Source: Nereocystis luetkeana (taxonomy: Eukaryota; Sar; Phaeophyceae; Laminariales; Laminariaceae). Taken from it: DNA of 64,000 bases. Positions 37,801-44,805 of this stretch are shown one piece after another. The DNA is taken from positions 12,719,260 to 12,783,259 of the forward strand of contig JARUPZ010000005.1 in NCBI GenBank assembly GCA_031213475.1, read 5' to 3'. Both the position numbers and the translations under genes were made by a program. Below the pieces are notes generated by a model. It ran no database searches and had not been told where the DNA came from. It saw only the letters and a list, made by a program, of their open reading frames with translations. How positions within the stretch are numbered: the stretch's first letter is position 1; the number at the start of each line of letters is the position of its first letter.

Positions 37801-40800
37801 TTGTCTCGGTTTAGGCGCAACTAACACACGAGCGCTGTGCGCACGTGTGTGAGCTTGATTCCGTGGCATAGTCTGCCGCCAATGTTGTACCGGATCCTTT
37901 GCTATGAAGACAAGGACCACATGCTCACCTCTTCGTTCGTATTACCGGTCCACTGTAGGATATATAGACGTGCACCTCGGCCTGTAGTACGTTGTTTCTA
38001 TAGAAAAATACTCTGGGGGACATATACTATTAAAGTGGTCGGCCGAGGGCTCTAGGGAACTAGGTCGGTTCGATTCCCCGAGGTCGTTACATTGCTCCTA
38101 CAACGAAAGTCTTCTAGTGCGGAGAGAACACTGCACTCAACGGTGATGTGACGTTTCGCAACCCTTTCGTTGTGATCATCCACTCAGATATGGCGATAGT
38201 TTGACATGTGAGTCACAGCAAAAAACAACAGAAACAACAACAGCAGCAACAACAACAGCAGAAACAACAGCGACAGTACCAACCGCAGCAAGCATTCTTC
38301 ACCAACAACTAAGTGGTAGCATCATGTCTGCGTTGTAAAAATAATCGCTGTCGACCACTCGTCGAGGCTTCTTCTCCCGTCTACATTTTGTAACCTACCC
38401 GTCACGCCAGCACTCCTCACGCCCCTACTCGCGCCACGTGAAGCAGCTACGCTCGCATGGGTTGAGTGTTCCGCTCAACCGCACAGCGTGAAGAGATTTC
38501 GCCACTTCCCAGCTCCGAGAGCGGTAGCACTTACTGGCCGAAACCATGTGCTGGCCGAACGGCTCCTTAACCCTCTCTCGTAACACTACCCTAGTGCTTC
38601 AACCGTTGTTTTCGTGACGTACCTAGACGTTTGATACCGTTCATCGGGGTTGAGCTTATAGCTTTTATCAAAGTAGTATGTTTCGGGTCAGTTACTAAAC
38701 CCTTTCAGAGCTCCTCGATCGAGGAGCCTAAGAAGCTTCAGGTGCTCCCCCCGAAGAAAAACCAAGGTTAACGAGCACCAGCCAATGATGCATGCTCGTA
38801 TACGATCGAGGTGCGCCTCAGCGTTTTCTGAAGCTCCTGACTTGGGGGGAGATATACGAAGTCCCACCAGAACTCGACCCTCAAAACCAATTAAAAGTTA
38901 AAACCCAAGATGAACGATTCACGGGCTCAAGGCCTCCCCCCCATAAACAATGTATGAAATCAAACCTCCAACGACGTGGGAAAACTTTGGCTTGTGGAGG
39001 GGCCCACTCAGCCACACGTTGCTCGCGCCAAACGTTCTGTTGTACCAAATGTCTCAAATTGTTGAGCAGCTCGAAGCCATTCTGTGAAAGTGGCAGTCAG
39101 TTGGCGCACCCTTGGTGAGGGAGCAATCTGCCACAATATACCTTTGGTGACAACCCCTTACCCCCGCCCCCGTCGTGGTATTTTCACCCGCTTCTGTGAC
39201 GCCATCCTAGGTGGCTCTTGGTGCACCGTTGACTGGTGGCGGATGAATATGCCACTTGTTGTTCGCTTCCCCACGACTCAATCTCCTCCCTTTGTCCTCT
39301 CTCTCTCTTCCGCAAATCTCTTCCGCAAATATGCAAGGCCATGCTCAGGCATTTGGTCTTGGTGCCACTGTGTCGATCGCGACGGCGGCGGCAGAGAGAA
39401 CGTCGAATATTTGACACATTCGGCGTCCGAGCAGCCCGTAGAAGTTGGAACTGACGGTAGCACCAGAGAGCCGTCCCGGGCGATGCAGACGAAGACGGTT
39501 GATACGCCCTTTACTGAGCAGAAGGGGTCTACCTCTGACGCGAAAGGTCTACGTCTCCAGCGCGCCGACGGAGAAACCAATCCGGAGACTTTGCTGGCGC
39601 AGAAGCATATTCGCGTTCTCCTGGCCATCGACGCCCTTTACTCGGTGTGTGCCTGCAAATACTACTGGCATTTGCCCTTTCCGTGTAGGTTGGTCGGGCC
39701 TGATGTTGATAAACGCATTTCATCGGGGCGGGAGGGGGTGTACTCGATATCGTGCATGTCCGTGGTCGTATTACCATCTGGGGGAGGCGCTTGACTGCTA
39801 GGGTTTGCAGGGCCTAGACGTACGCTGACGTACACAACAATTTAGTTTGATTTCGGTTGGCGACACGTTCCGTTGAATTATTATATATATGTCTGCAGTA
39901 CCGTACACGTCGCAGAGGGGCTTGTCCCGTGCACGTGCCTAAATGACACTCGCTCCTCTCTAGGCTGGGAGAAACATAGGCCCGCATGGGTGTTCTACAT
40001 ACCCTGATACGGCGTACCTACAGGACTCACACGCGATGGCATAGTTGGCCTTCGCCGTTAGCCCAGATAAGCATAGACCTCGACATCGTGCACGACCGCT
40101 GAGATGACCAGGCAAGGCGTGTTACCGAAACCATGCCCCGCTTTCCCACCCCCCCCGTTTCCACGCTTTTTGAAGCTTACATATTCCGGATTGGAGGCGG
40201 TGTTCACCCTGTGGGCCCTGAGTACTCTTGCCAAGGGGGGGCTGGATTGGTCAGCCCCTGATATCGGGCAGGTGCGACATACGTACCTCGACACTCTACC
40301 TGTTCCCAAACAAGAACCCCGCTCTAATCGTAACCGTTTGGGCGTAAACAATTGTGGATACAGCCGATGTGTATGGGCGTACCTATGTCTGGGTGCCGCA
40401 ATCGATGCGGCCTTCCATCTTACGCAGCCTCCGTCCCCCCCTGCATACGCCTCCTCCCTCTACCCTCTCCCGCTCGTATAGGTGTTCTTCTCGTGCGGGT
40501 CGATGCTGTTGGTCTTCGAGCTGTTTTTTGTACCAATTCTCACCCCGTGGCTCGGGATCCGACTGTGCCAGAGGGTGGGCTCGGTCGTTGAAGTCCCTCT
40601 ATATTTTATTTTCCCCCTTCTCTCCCACCTGAGCAGCACAGGACACCTGGTGAAAACCGCGGGGGCCGTACTACTGTTTTTGGTCTTGGCGTCGTCGGAT
40701 CCGGTGGGTGCCCTAGGCCTTTGTTGCTTCTTTAAGTAGGGGTAAAACACGGCGAGAGAGGCACGGTTGTCCGTGCATGGCTGTCGCTGTCGTTGGCCGG

Positions 40801-42266
40801 TGGAGGTCAAGGATGTATGTGCAAACAGAAAGAAAAACGCCTCGCTGCGTTGTAGAAAGCTTTATGCTCCAGATATAGACAGAAGGTGGCAATAAGAGAA
40901 GAATATTTTTGTCGTGTCGGGTTGACTTTCGCAGGCGGATGTGCATCTGCCAATTAAGGTTGAATGTCTGTGGCAACGGAATGAGACACATCTAACTGTT
41001 TACCGGTTGTTTCCCATCATCTACTCCGTAACTCATTCACGACTGCATCTGGAGGCTGGGGATATTCATTTGTGTGGCGCTAGAGGAGGACATCTTGTTG
41101 AAGGACAGGCGAAGTGGCCCATTGTGCCTTCGAGTTTACTGGTCGTGGGAGATGCATGGAGCAGCGAGTGTATGGCCGGGGAGGGGGGGGGTACTCGATG
41201 GAAGAGGTGTACTCGATATCATGCATGGGCGTAGTCGTATGATCATAGCATCCCGCACTGCCGGGACGGAGCATTTTGGGTTTTCACCGACCAGGCAAAC
41301 ATTGTCTACCCAAAGCACCAAGCGCCGTGGGGTGTCCTGCGAGTCACATATCAAAAAGAGCTTGTGAGGCGGACTTGCATATAGACGACAGTTTCAATGT
41401 GTTAATTAGATTTTCAGAGATAGTAATCGGACTACTATGTAACTGCCTCTTGGGTGCCTTACCATGATATCTACATTACACGATAAAATTTCCTCTCGTG
41501 CGTAGTAAAGTTTGTTCACCTGGCACAAATGATCTACCTCGACAACAAGCTGTGGCCGATCTCATCAACAAAATCAAAGCGGTACCCAGGTGTTCTAGCT
41601 CAAGTAGTGAGTGGCATGTTTTCCAGTGTCGTATCCAACCGACGCCAACCCAACCTATACGAACCAGGGGGGAGGGGCGCTTTCACGAAGTATTACTACC
41701 GTAGAAACACCGTGTTATTTAGCGGGCTCGAATCCCCTTCCCGAGAGACACCGATACAAATGTCTAGATATCATTTACGTATGTTGCATAAATTATCCAG
41801 AACGTCCTTCACATCTAAACACGTGCCCTTGTTATCCCCTTGTATCCCCCAATCCTCGTTCGATGTTCCTTGCGTTGCGTTCCACCCTCGCCAGTTCTAT
41901 ATTGGTCTGTCACTGGCCATCAATAACGCCACGGGCCCCGATCGACGCGGGGAGCTGAATGGGATTTTGATGACGACGACCTCTGTCGCGAGGTCTTTAT
42001 CTCCTGTTTGCTTCTCGGCGTTGTTTGCCTACTCCATCGACGGCGAGCACCCCTTCCCCCTCGACTACCACCTCGCGTTTTACTGCATCGGCCTAATCAG
42101 ACTGACCGTGGCTTACATGGGGTGGAACAGGATTGGTGACGACAGTGGCGCAGGGGGAGACAAACCGATGTTTGGGGAGCTCCGTGGCGCCCGCCACACA
42201 AGTGAAAACGTCAGGCAAGACGCCAGGTATACATATTCGGCCCCGTCGATCGCAAATTCTGCCTAG
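16733..42266 (+). CDS. MFS transporter (12-TM, ZIFL/DHA-like), nine exons
   Basis: Exons 16733-16871, 19408-19591, 21866-21969, 23739-23844, 37544-37654, 39395-39644, 40176-40271, 40482-40703 and 41895-42266 join without a stop to 528 codons including TAG, i.e. 527 aa, typical for the family. Intron phases are 1,2,1,2,2,0,0,0 and every junction restores a sensible helix. Motif A between helices 2 and 3 reads [11 protein letters not shown]; helix 5 has VLGPGIGG. A Ser/Thr/Gln-rich central loop separates the halves. The closest family in style is the plant/algal zinc-induced-facilitator-like and DHA groups of proton-coupled transporters; the substrate cannot be told. Intron 4 (13.7 kb) contains two retrotransposons. 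The start Met at 16733 is the one next to helix 1, though the frame is open upstream. Exon 6 could also start at 39338, also in frame. Confidence 0.87.
18729..18868 (+). repeat. Dispersed repeat in MFS intron 1
   Basis: GCGTTCTACGATAGAGGT (18729) also occurs at 22743. The stretch around ACCCGAAAACTGACTTC (18798) has an inverted partner near 22890. Confidence 0.6.
19408..19591 (+). CDS. MFS exon 2 (helices 2-3, motif A)
   Basis: After acceptor TTTCCAG it reads [18 protein letters not shown], then motif [12 protein letters not shown], then a span ending [12 protein letters not shown]. Donor GTGAGG, phase 2. Confidence 0.88.
20770..21031 (-). repeat. G-run dispersed repeat, copy 2
   Basis: Minus-strand order: a 21-base G run, GTGTACACGTTATCATGCGT, GGCCGTAGTCGTATGACC, TCGGATTTTCATCGACCAGG, GCACCAAGCGCTAAGTGCC and a tail CAGCATCAATTAATTGATTT. 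It lies in MFS intron 2. Confidence 0.75.
21866..21969 (+). CDS. MFS exon 3 (helix 4)
   Basis: After acceptor CTCTCACAG it reads [34 protein letters not shown]. Donor GTGAGT, phase 1. Confidence 0.87.
22743..22937 (-). repeat. Dispersed repeat in MFS intron 3
   Basis: Shares blocks with 18729-18868, one in the same and one in inverted orientation, so these are rearranged copies of a family. Confidence 0.6.
23739..23844 (+). CDS. MFS exon 4 (helix 5)
   Basis: After acceptor CTACCAG it reads [17 protein letters not shown] and ends SESGLFG plus two bases of an Arg codon before GTAAAC. It joins exon 5 as GR-YPYLLPN. Confidence 0.87.
24681..25475 (+). pseudogene. LINE endonuclease domain
   Basis: The 264-codon frame has the exonuclease-endonuclease-phosphatase layout: [11 protein letters not shown] (catalytic region), [17 protein letters not shown] (metal-binding Asp and Asn) and [11 protein letters not shown] near the end, where families usually have RLDYIL. 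The domain nicks target DNA for target-primed reverse transcription. The first part ([14 protein letters not shown]) holds the Gln/Glu segment of the active site. The frame stops right after the domain. Confidence 0.82.
25592..25679 (+). repeat. 44-bp tandem duplication inside the LINE
   Basis: AACCCCAATTGCGGAGAGC begins at 25592 and again at 25636, with near-identical following bases. It duplicates part of the decayed coding region. Confidence 0.85.
26440..27500 (+). pseudogene. LINE reverse transcriptase remnants
   Basis: Pieces in different frames read [20 protein letters not shown] (about 26475), [18 protein letters not shown] (about 26690), [13 protein letters not shown] (about 26878), and [12 protein letters not shown] (about 27080), which holds the YADD catalytic box. 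The usual Lys-Ala-Tyr after DL is changed and several frame shifts intervene. Confidence 0.83.
28561..28803 (-). repeat. Split direct repeat B2
   Basis: 243 bp matching B1 at 29145-29387. It forms the 3' end of the element. A degraded relative is at 46318-46540. Confidence 0.93.
28804..28861. repeat. C-run/G-run hairpin spacer between A2 and B2
   Basis: A run of about 17 C, then CTTCGAAAG, then AAAAATA and G runs can fold as a strong stem. The same spacer, in the opposite strand orientation, is kept in the second copy at 46834-46880. Confidence 0.7.
28862..29148 (-). repeat. Split direct repeat A2
   Basis: 287 bp matching A1 at 36607-36893. It overlaps B1 by the shared CCCT. Confidence 0.93.
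29145..29387 (-). repeat. Split direct repeat B1
   Basis: 243 bp matching B2, lying just after the recombinase gene. Confidence 0.93.
29432..30628 (-). CDS. Tyrosine recombinase of the PAT/Ngaro element
   Basis: 398 aa from the ATG at 30628, overlapping the RT gene by 199 nt in another frame. It is the integrase of this element class and joins a circular copy to the genome through a covalent Tyr link. An N-terminal core-binding part ([19 protein letters not shown]) precedes the catalytic domain. Visible active-site residues are Arg in LTRSDEM, the H-x-x-R pair in [15 protein letters not shown], and a Tyr in DAYKAYTR just after GRWR. The protein ends in a basic tail. The first 30 residues are low in complexity, so the true start could be a little downstream. 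A broken relative is at 44806-46230. Confidence 0.9.
   Translation of the reverse strand: MGSSHHRSPPPRAASRHQLAGAAPGGGGGGSLYRHLGLQYVGGSVASSTRRTYESGRRSWSTFRRLMGCQEFLAANESESLKAWALIEFASWCCASEGNLANTIAGKFAAVQYFHRLKVGVELPVTAPVVQCALRGIARAHVTAGTPRRVRLPVSFGMLLAGETLIPTWGPEGKVLWLCLCLSYFLLTRSDEMFAADSGAVHPVHCLTRGDVAFFAEGTQLGERRAQEPDRVEVRFKGHKGDQEQTGSVRARTRSEVRGPRSSFRADGGAVALMLELMSCFPGLPDRAPLSSYRCGKAVRVVRYGRALRAIKEVVAKSGRNPDEFALHSLRIGAATTLAAGGDIAERVIQREGRWRSDAYKAYTRNNIEDSTRVSCKLARAKVARERQPGEGTAWGTK
30430..32646 (-). CDS. Reverse transcriptase-RNase H of the PAT/Ngaro element
   Basis: 738 aa, overlapping gag by 53 nt upstream and the recombinase by 199 nt downstream, each in a different frame; reinitiation or frameshifting would be needed. 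The polymerase has Asp in [19 protein letters not shown], the [12 protein letters not shown] segment and [12 protein letters not shown] with the YVDD box. The RNase H follows: [13 protein letters not shown] (Asp), [12 protein letters not shown] (Glu), [13 protein letters not shown] (Asp) and [13 protein letters not shown] (last Asp). All catalytic positions are present. The layout matches DIRS/Ngaro-order polymerases rather than gypsy ones. Confidence 0.93.
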   Translation of the reverse strand: MTTGPAAGGLALGRACVESVHELRAVAGTGGVEQALERVASHYSHFLSVHGGEFACMRALENLLHVPRVQAGRVSAWFGYTKRFPQIDLLVRIITHGVPVVVNGVGDLGAALQYGNHRSIVPYEGNILCKIAEDVRLGRAFVFPRDTVERIPGLRLSPLGVTVSPAKIRIIHDLTFETSVPSVNSGTDFSSAPPCKLGHVLRGIIWRILHLRRPSAPLTRILLSKMDVKDAFRQIPVEWAQCPLFGYAFRDLVVVDRRLQFGWRNSPGFWCLFSAALEHAHVHTTFQNAVVTPFGQAVTSHVTMSEPAAGECPVRLPPGYLVPPGDGGGAAKPFFTRMYVDDAVLVEPQCSPVGDRCVRASQSMGSDHGRLLGERRAGDPPLLAPAKVSSWHTRLEVLGWELDTVTMTISLPQGKLDQLRERLAEWPSNRRSARESELRSLMGKLMHVCEVVRPGKFFVRRMLNQLGMLPVQAWHEKVRGLGGGERSPTSRSHVRLGAEFHDDLSFWRLMVQKARGPGGGGTFSAPLLSFYLQPHSRTLISDASGDAMGGFCLETGRWWRWDFDDDTQDRLRSQGQGRDDLSINVLELLAMVVTAWAFTVAAQTAPQYVGESILMRGDNMSAIHWVSRCRGGREPRAGALMRILGCLEMRSGWCFRAKHVRGVANVLADGVSRWDRPTIAPRLHALRPDTNWQEQRLGEAGADLCTDILASSTSGAQLRARLGVRTSLVADLGVRFAG
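32594..34003 (-). CDS. Gag-like protein of the PAT/Ngaro element
   Basis: 469 aa. Residues about 35-110 form a predicted coiled coil ([13 protein letters not shown], then [20 protein letters not shown]). The middle is a capsid-like helical region. Near residue 350 is a C-x8-C-x5-C-x3-H zinc finger ([20 protein letters not shown]), followed by a Gly/Arg/Ser-rich basic tail suited to binding RNA. The CCCH finger replaces the usual retroviral-type knuckle. Translation would begin at the ATG at 34003, 47 nt downstream of a 25-base G run. The tail overlaps the RT start. Confidence 0.85.
   Translation of the reverse strand: MPSATRNGGRRGPRATDRDGNAPAARGGAATPAPSARVSLASLAELIRQLQTERDSDALVAAIGEIREDIRAIREQLSATQEEVAALTEDRGAVAAMCEQMQLSIAGSQQPGAYGDGSIAPGRRAEDKEFFAAWRILGVRKMWITTGEKPAVYNLKRAEMQALLGDVALASDETTAQLNTFTGFRVGAYMAEDDTARLAAAMFLPEQLEIMVEAIMAVMGNGVVSEDGGDRLSTLEDGLRRGLSDLRIHCRKHRPKAVIPENKAVMATLIDADMKEYCQRLFSAAVDVAKGPPPMIENMPGVVYPTWPALTNYIRGGGLLGAGLSPKPAAGRAEKRDRQISGGGSRFGDCFAWEEARGCRFGEKCVYAHPAHKKYRASNGRGGAGGSAHNDSSGAGGGGGPPSGGRGREGRPKPNGAASASRNSGGGGYRRPGRGRLGGSGARARIGRRASSHDDGASGRWAGPWPRVR
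34051..34075. repeat. G25 homopolymer upstream of gag
   Basis: Twenty-five G on the plus strand (C on the element strand), 47 nt before the gag start. Confidence 0.9.
35024..36165 (-). repeat. Tandem leader array of the PAT/Ngaro element
   Basis: About a dozen units, mostly 85-100 bp, each carry the plus-strand core CTGTCTCCACAGC or a close variant (near 35090, 35205, 35487, 35625, 35909, 35965, 36055, 36128 and others). Most are followed by CACCGACTC and a TTATTGTTAT tract and preceded by CGTGCGTCGAT. CTGT and ACAG can pair as a small stem. It lies between A1 and gag and is pyrimidine-rich on the plus strand. The function is unknown. Confidence 0.8.
36607..36893 (-). repeat. Split direct repeat A1
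   Basis: 287 bp, the 5' end of the element, matching A2. The outer edge ends at CCCT (36890-36893). Confidence 0.93.
37180..37216. repeat. (TA)n microsatellite
   Basis: Alternating TA/CA followed by ATACCAGTATC, in MFS intron 4. Confidence 0.85.
37544..37654 (+). CDS. MFS exon 5 (helix 6)
   Basis: After acceptor TTTCGCACAG it reads [20 protein letters not shown], then [14 protein letters not shown]. The wording is characteristic of helix 6 in this MFS group. Donor GTGAGT, phase 2. Confidence 0.87.
38219..38290. repeat. (CAR)n microsatellite
   Basis: AACAACAGAAACAACAACAG-type repeats, imperfect, in MFS intron 5. Confidence 0.85.
38710..38727. repeat. Perfect 18-bp palindrome
   Basis: GCTCCTCGATCGAGGAGC is its own reverse complement. 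It lies in MFS intron 5 with no known role. Confidence 0.85.
39395..39644 (+). CDS. MFS exon 6 (central loop, start of helix 7)
   Basis: A polar loop rich in Glu, Thr and Ser is followed by [18 protein letters not shown], the entry to helix 7. Donor GTGTGT, phase 0. The 5' border is the weakest in the gene; 39338 also fits. Confidence 0.72.
39722..39780 (+). repeat. G-run dispersed repeat, copy 3 (fragment)
   Basis: GGAGGGGGTGTACTCGATAT, then CGTGCATG and CGTGGTCGTAT; only the G-run end of the family remains. Confidence 0.6.
40176..40271 (+). CDS. MFS exon 7 (helix 7)
   Basis: Reads [16 protein letters not shown], then [12 protein letters not shown], matching the GGL-x-W/F-S loop common in the family. 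Donor GTGCGA, phase 0. Confidence 0.87.
40482..40703 (+). CDS. MFS exon 8 (helices 8-10)
   Basis: After acceptor CTCGTATAG it reads [20 protein letters not shown], a cytosolic RLCQRVGS loop and two further spans. Donor GTGGGT, phase 0. A small extra exon between this and exon 9 cannot be excluded. Confidence 0.82.
41165..41405 (+). repeat. G-run dispersed repeat, copy 4
   Basis: G run, GTACTCGATATCATGCAT, GGCGTAGTCGTATGATC, GCCGGGACGGAGCA, TTTTCACCGACCAGGCAAAC and a tail GGCGGACTTGCATATAGACG. It lies in MFS intron 8. Confidence 0.75.
41895..42266 (+). CDS. MFS exon 9 (helices 11-12, C-terminus)
   Basis: After acceptor CTCGCCAG it reads [20 protein letters not shown], a cytosolic loop with the RGELNG segment, two spans and a polar tail, ending at TAG. 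Confidence 0.87.
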   Translation, partial: FYIGLSLAINNATGPDRRGELNGILMTTTSVARSLSPVCFSALFAYSIDGEHPFPLDYHLAFYCIGLIRLTVAYMGWNRIGDDSGAGGDKPMFGELRGARHTSENVRQDARYTYSAPSIANSA

Positions 42267-42693
42267 GCGAAAAAATGTCAGTTTTGCTTTTTCATTTTCT
42301 GTCTGGGACAGGTATGGGCCAGCGTTGCGGCGACAACACAAAGAACGGATAACGACGATAGGAGTGCACCTACGTATTTCCCAGATCCTTGATCAGTTTA
42401 GGAGCTGTGTAAGGTCTCCCCCTAAACTAATTATCATGGTAGCGAGTGTAACGCTCAATCCCACCCTCAAATACATACCACTCTATCCACAGATGTTGGG
42501 ATCGGTTTGACTCCTGTTGGTACATAGCGGGGGTAGTATTATCGACCGGAGTGCGATATGATTTATATTGCTGTAAAACACAAAGGGTGTTTCAACAAGA
42601 GCGGGTAGCGCCCTGAAGTGAAGGATCCCCGTGGGCAGTAAGTACTATATCATATGTTTGAGCGAAAAATCGCGATTTACTGTTTCGTAGCAC
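42267..42693. other. 3' flank of the MFS gene
   Basis: No gene seen. It would hold the polyadenylation signal, but no distinctive motif is evident. Confidence 0.4.
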
Positions 42694-42943
42694 GCACCGG
42701 AGGGCTGCTTGGCCTTTTACGCTTCACAAGTCAAGGCAACGTGTCTATCGCAAAAAGCAGAGAAGCACTGTGCATCCGATGTTACGGGTGTGGATACATA
42801 ATGATAGGGGAACACGACGCACCGGAGGCTGCTTGGCCTTATATGATTCACACAAGTCAAGGCAATGAATCCATCGCAAAAAGAAGAGAAGGACTGTGCA
42901 TTCGATGTTACGGGTATGGATACAGCATGATAGGAGAACATGG
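42694..42943 (+). repeat. Two-copy 125-bp tandem repeat
   Basis: GCACCGGAGG-(G)CTGCTTGGCC starts at 42694 and again at 42819; the copies run to GGATACA..ATGATAGG. The frame is open through both (two SIAK-x-REALCIRCYG-type repeats), but the coding frame is short and unassigned. Confidence 0.8.
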
Positions 42944-43017
42944 AAATCTTGATCCCTTACTTGCTGTAAGATGGTGGTCGACCCGTGAATGAATACACGG
43001 CACTTTTAAGTGTTCAT

Positions 43018-43640
43018 CTCGGGGGGGGGGGGGGGTGGCGGGGGGGGGTAATACTCGATGGAAAACATGTACTCGATCTCATGCATCGACCGGTCGCCCC
43101 GGTGGTTCAAGTGGTTAACCTCGAATTCTACTTGTTTGAGTCCTGGGTTCGAGCCCCGGTGGATCGGACTTTGACTTTATTTGCAAAAATGATTATAAAA
43201 AAGGATTCAATTGTTGAGAGCGCCTTGCAGCGTGGGTTGGCACAATTCGATGAGAGCCGACGAGGGAAGAAAAGGCTGAAATCTTCTCGCGATAAAAATG
43301 AAGGCACGTACCGTAGCGAGAAGGGAGCGGGAAGAGCCTGCTTTGTGACCCCGGATCTGAGTTACGAGTGGGAAGGAGAGATAGAAGAAGATGTGCGAAG
43401 ATAATGAATGGGATGAGCAAAAACCATAGATAATGAAATGGCCGTAGTCGTATGACCGTAGACCCTCCCATCCCTACAATGCCGGGACGGAGCATGTCGG
43501 ATTTTCACCGACCAGGCAAACATTACTTGCACCAAGGGCGAAGTGCTGTGAGGTGACCTGCCCGTCGCATGAAGGGTGAGCTACGTGCCACTAAGAACTG
43601 CTTGCGAGGCGGACTTGCGTATGTATGACAGCTTCAATGA
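43018..43640 (+). repeat. G-run dispersed repeat, copy 5, split by a SINE
   Basis: The first part (43018-43089) has the G run and ATACTCGATGG..CTCATGCAT. The second (43439-43640) continues GGCCGTAGTCGTATGACC, TCGGATTTTCACCGACCAGG and CGAGGCGGACTTGCGTATG. The SINE at 43090-43438 sits between CATGCAT and GGCCGTAG, which adjoin in other copies. Confidence 0.8.
43090..43438 (+). mobile_element. tRNA-derived SINE, copy 1
   Basis: The head resembles a tRNA gene: A-box-like TGGTTCAAGTGG at 43103 and B box GGTTCGAGCC at 43146, about 43 bp apart as in tRNAs. These are internal RNA polymerase III promoter elements. A roughly 260-bp unrelated body follows, ending in an A-rich tail (GAGCAAAAACCATAG). 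A second copy is at 45031-45374. A clear target duplication is not seen. Confidence 0.82.
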
Positions 43641-44805
43641 GGTATTTCATTTCCGGTGGGGGAGGGGGGGGGGAAGGGGGGGGGGAGGGGGCCAAGCTAG
43701 CGCGCACAATGGGGGTGAATAGTATGGTATTTGAGTAGCCTGGGCACATTCCCTTCGCGCAAAACAACATTCGGACCCCTCGCCAGTTCGTTGAGTTGCT
43801 CGTTGCACATTCGTCTCTATCTGTGTACGCCGTCCTTTTGGGGCGCATTGGAATCAGACGCGAAAGAGGAACCCACACGTACAATTTTACATGTTCGATT
43901 GTCCAGCCACTGTGTAAAGAGTGCATGGTACTGAATGTTGACGCGAAGCACAGGGCACCCAGGCATTGATACTGTGTAACAGAAAACACCTAAAGCGTCA
44001 TCCCCATGTTGACTGCGAACTCTATGTTCACGATGTTCCAACATCGATTTAATCGTTTTGCTCAGCATTCCACTTCCCGGGGATACCCTTTGGGCGTTGA
44101 AACAATGTATCCTTGGGGGTGTTGGTGATTAAGGGTGTTGTATCCGACGTTTCTCGGGTGATGAATGCCATGTGCCAGAGCTCACCAAGACCAAGTGGTG
44201 TAGCTACAGGACGTGTTATGACAAGGGGGGGGTAGAGTACGTATTGATTTCTGGAAAAGAGTGGGATCTGCTGGGTAATATCACGGGGAGAGGGGAGGGG
44301 CGATGAAAGGGTATGCCGGAGGTTTAAGCTCCGTGATTGCCGCGTTTGGGTGCTGTTGGGCGGGCGTTACGGTGCTGTTGCTGATTAATCAATCGTCATG
44401 TTTTACCCTCAAGCAGGTTAACGGGGAGATTGAAACCGAGTAGTAAGAGTACCTGCAGCAGCCAGCCGTGGCTTACGGTTGTATGTATGAGAACACGACG
44501 CACTAGCCGCTCCAAGCACGAGCACAGTAAGTGTATCGAGCTCGCAGACTCGTCCAGTCGGCTGTCATGAGGCGCCCTTGCCTCGATACCGATGCCTCAT
44601 GCTGAAATGTGGTAAGAAAAAGATGGGCGACACTCGTGCTGTCGTCGAATGATATCCACCAGGGATGGTGAACGTGGAGTTTTTATCTATGTTAGGTGTA
44701 CTTCGGAAGGTACGTAGTGGCAGTTTAGGCGTCCTCCTCGGATAGGGTTTGCTTAGCACGGGCCCACGCGACGGTCGAAATGCCAAAATATGTTCGACCA
44801 CCGGC
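43641..44805. other. Unassigned sequence with G-rich runs
   Basis: G-rich low complexity at 43656-43691. The rest has no recognisable gene or repeat. Confidence 0.4.

Noticed and set aside
38219..38290. CRISPR-like array
   Set aside because: A simple (CAR)n microsatellite without spacers.
43090..43170. Functional tRNA gene
   Set aside because: A and B boxes are present but the acceptor stem does not pair, and the same head repeats at 45031 attached to the same body, so it is a SINE head.
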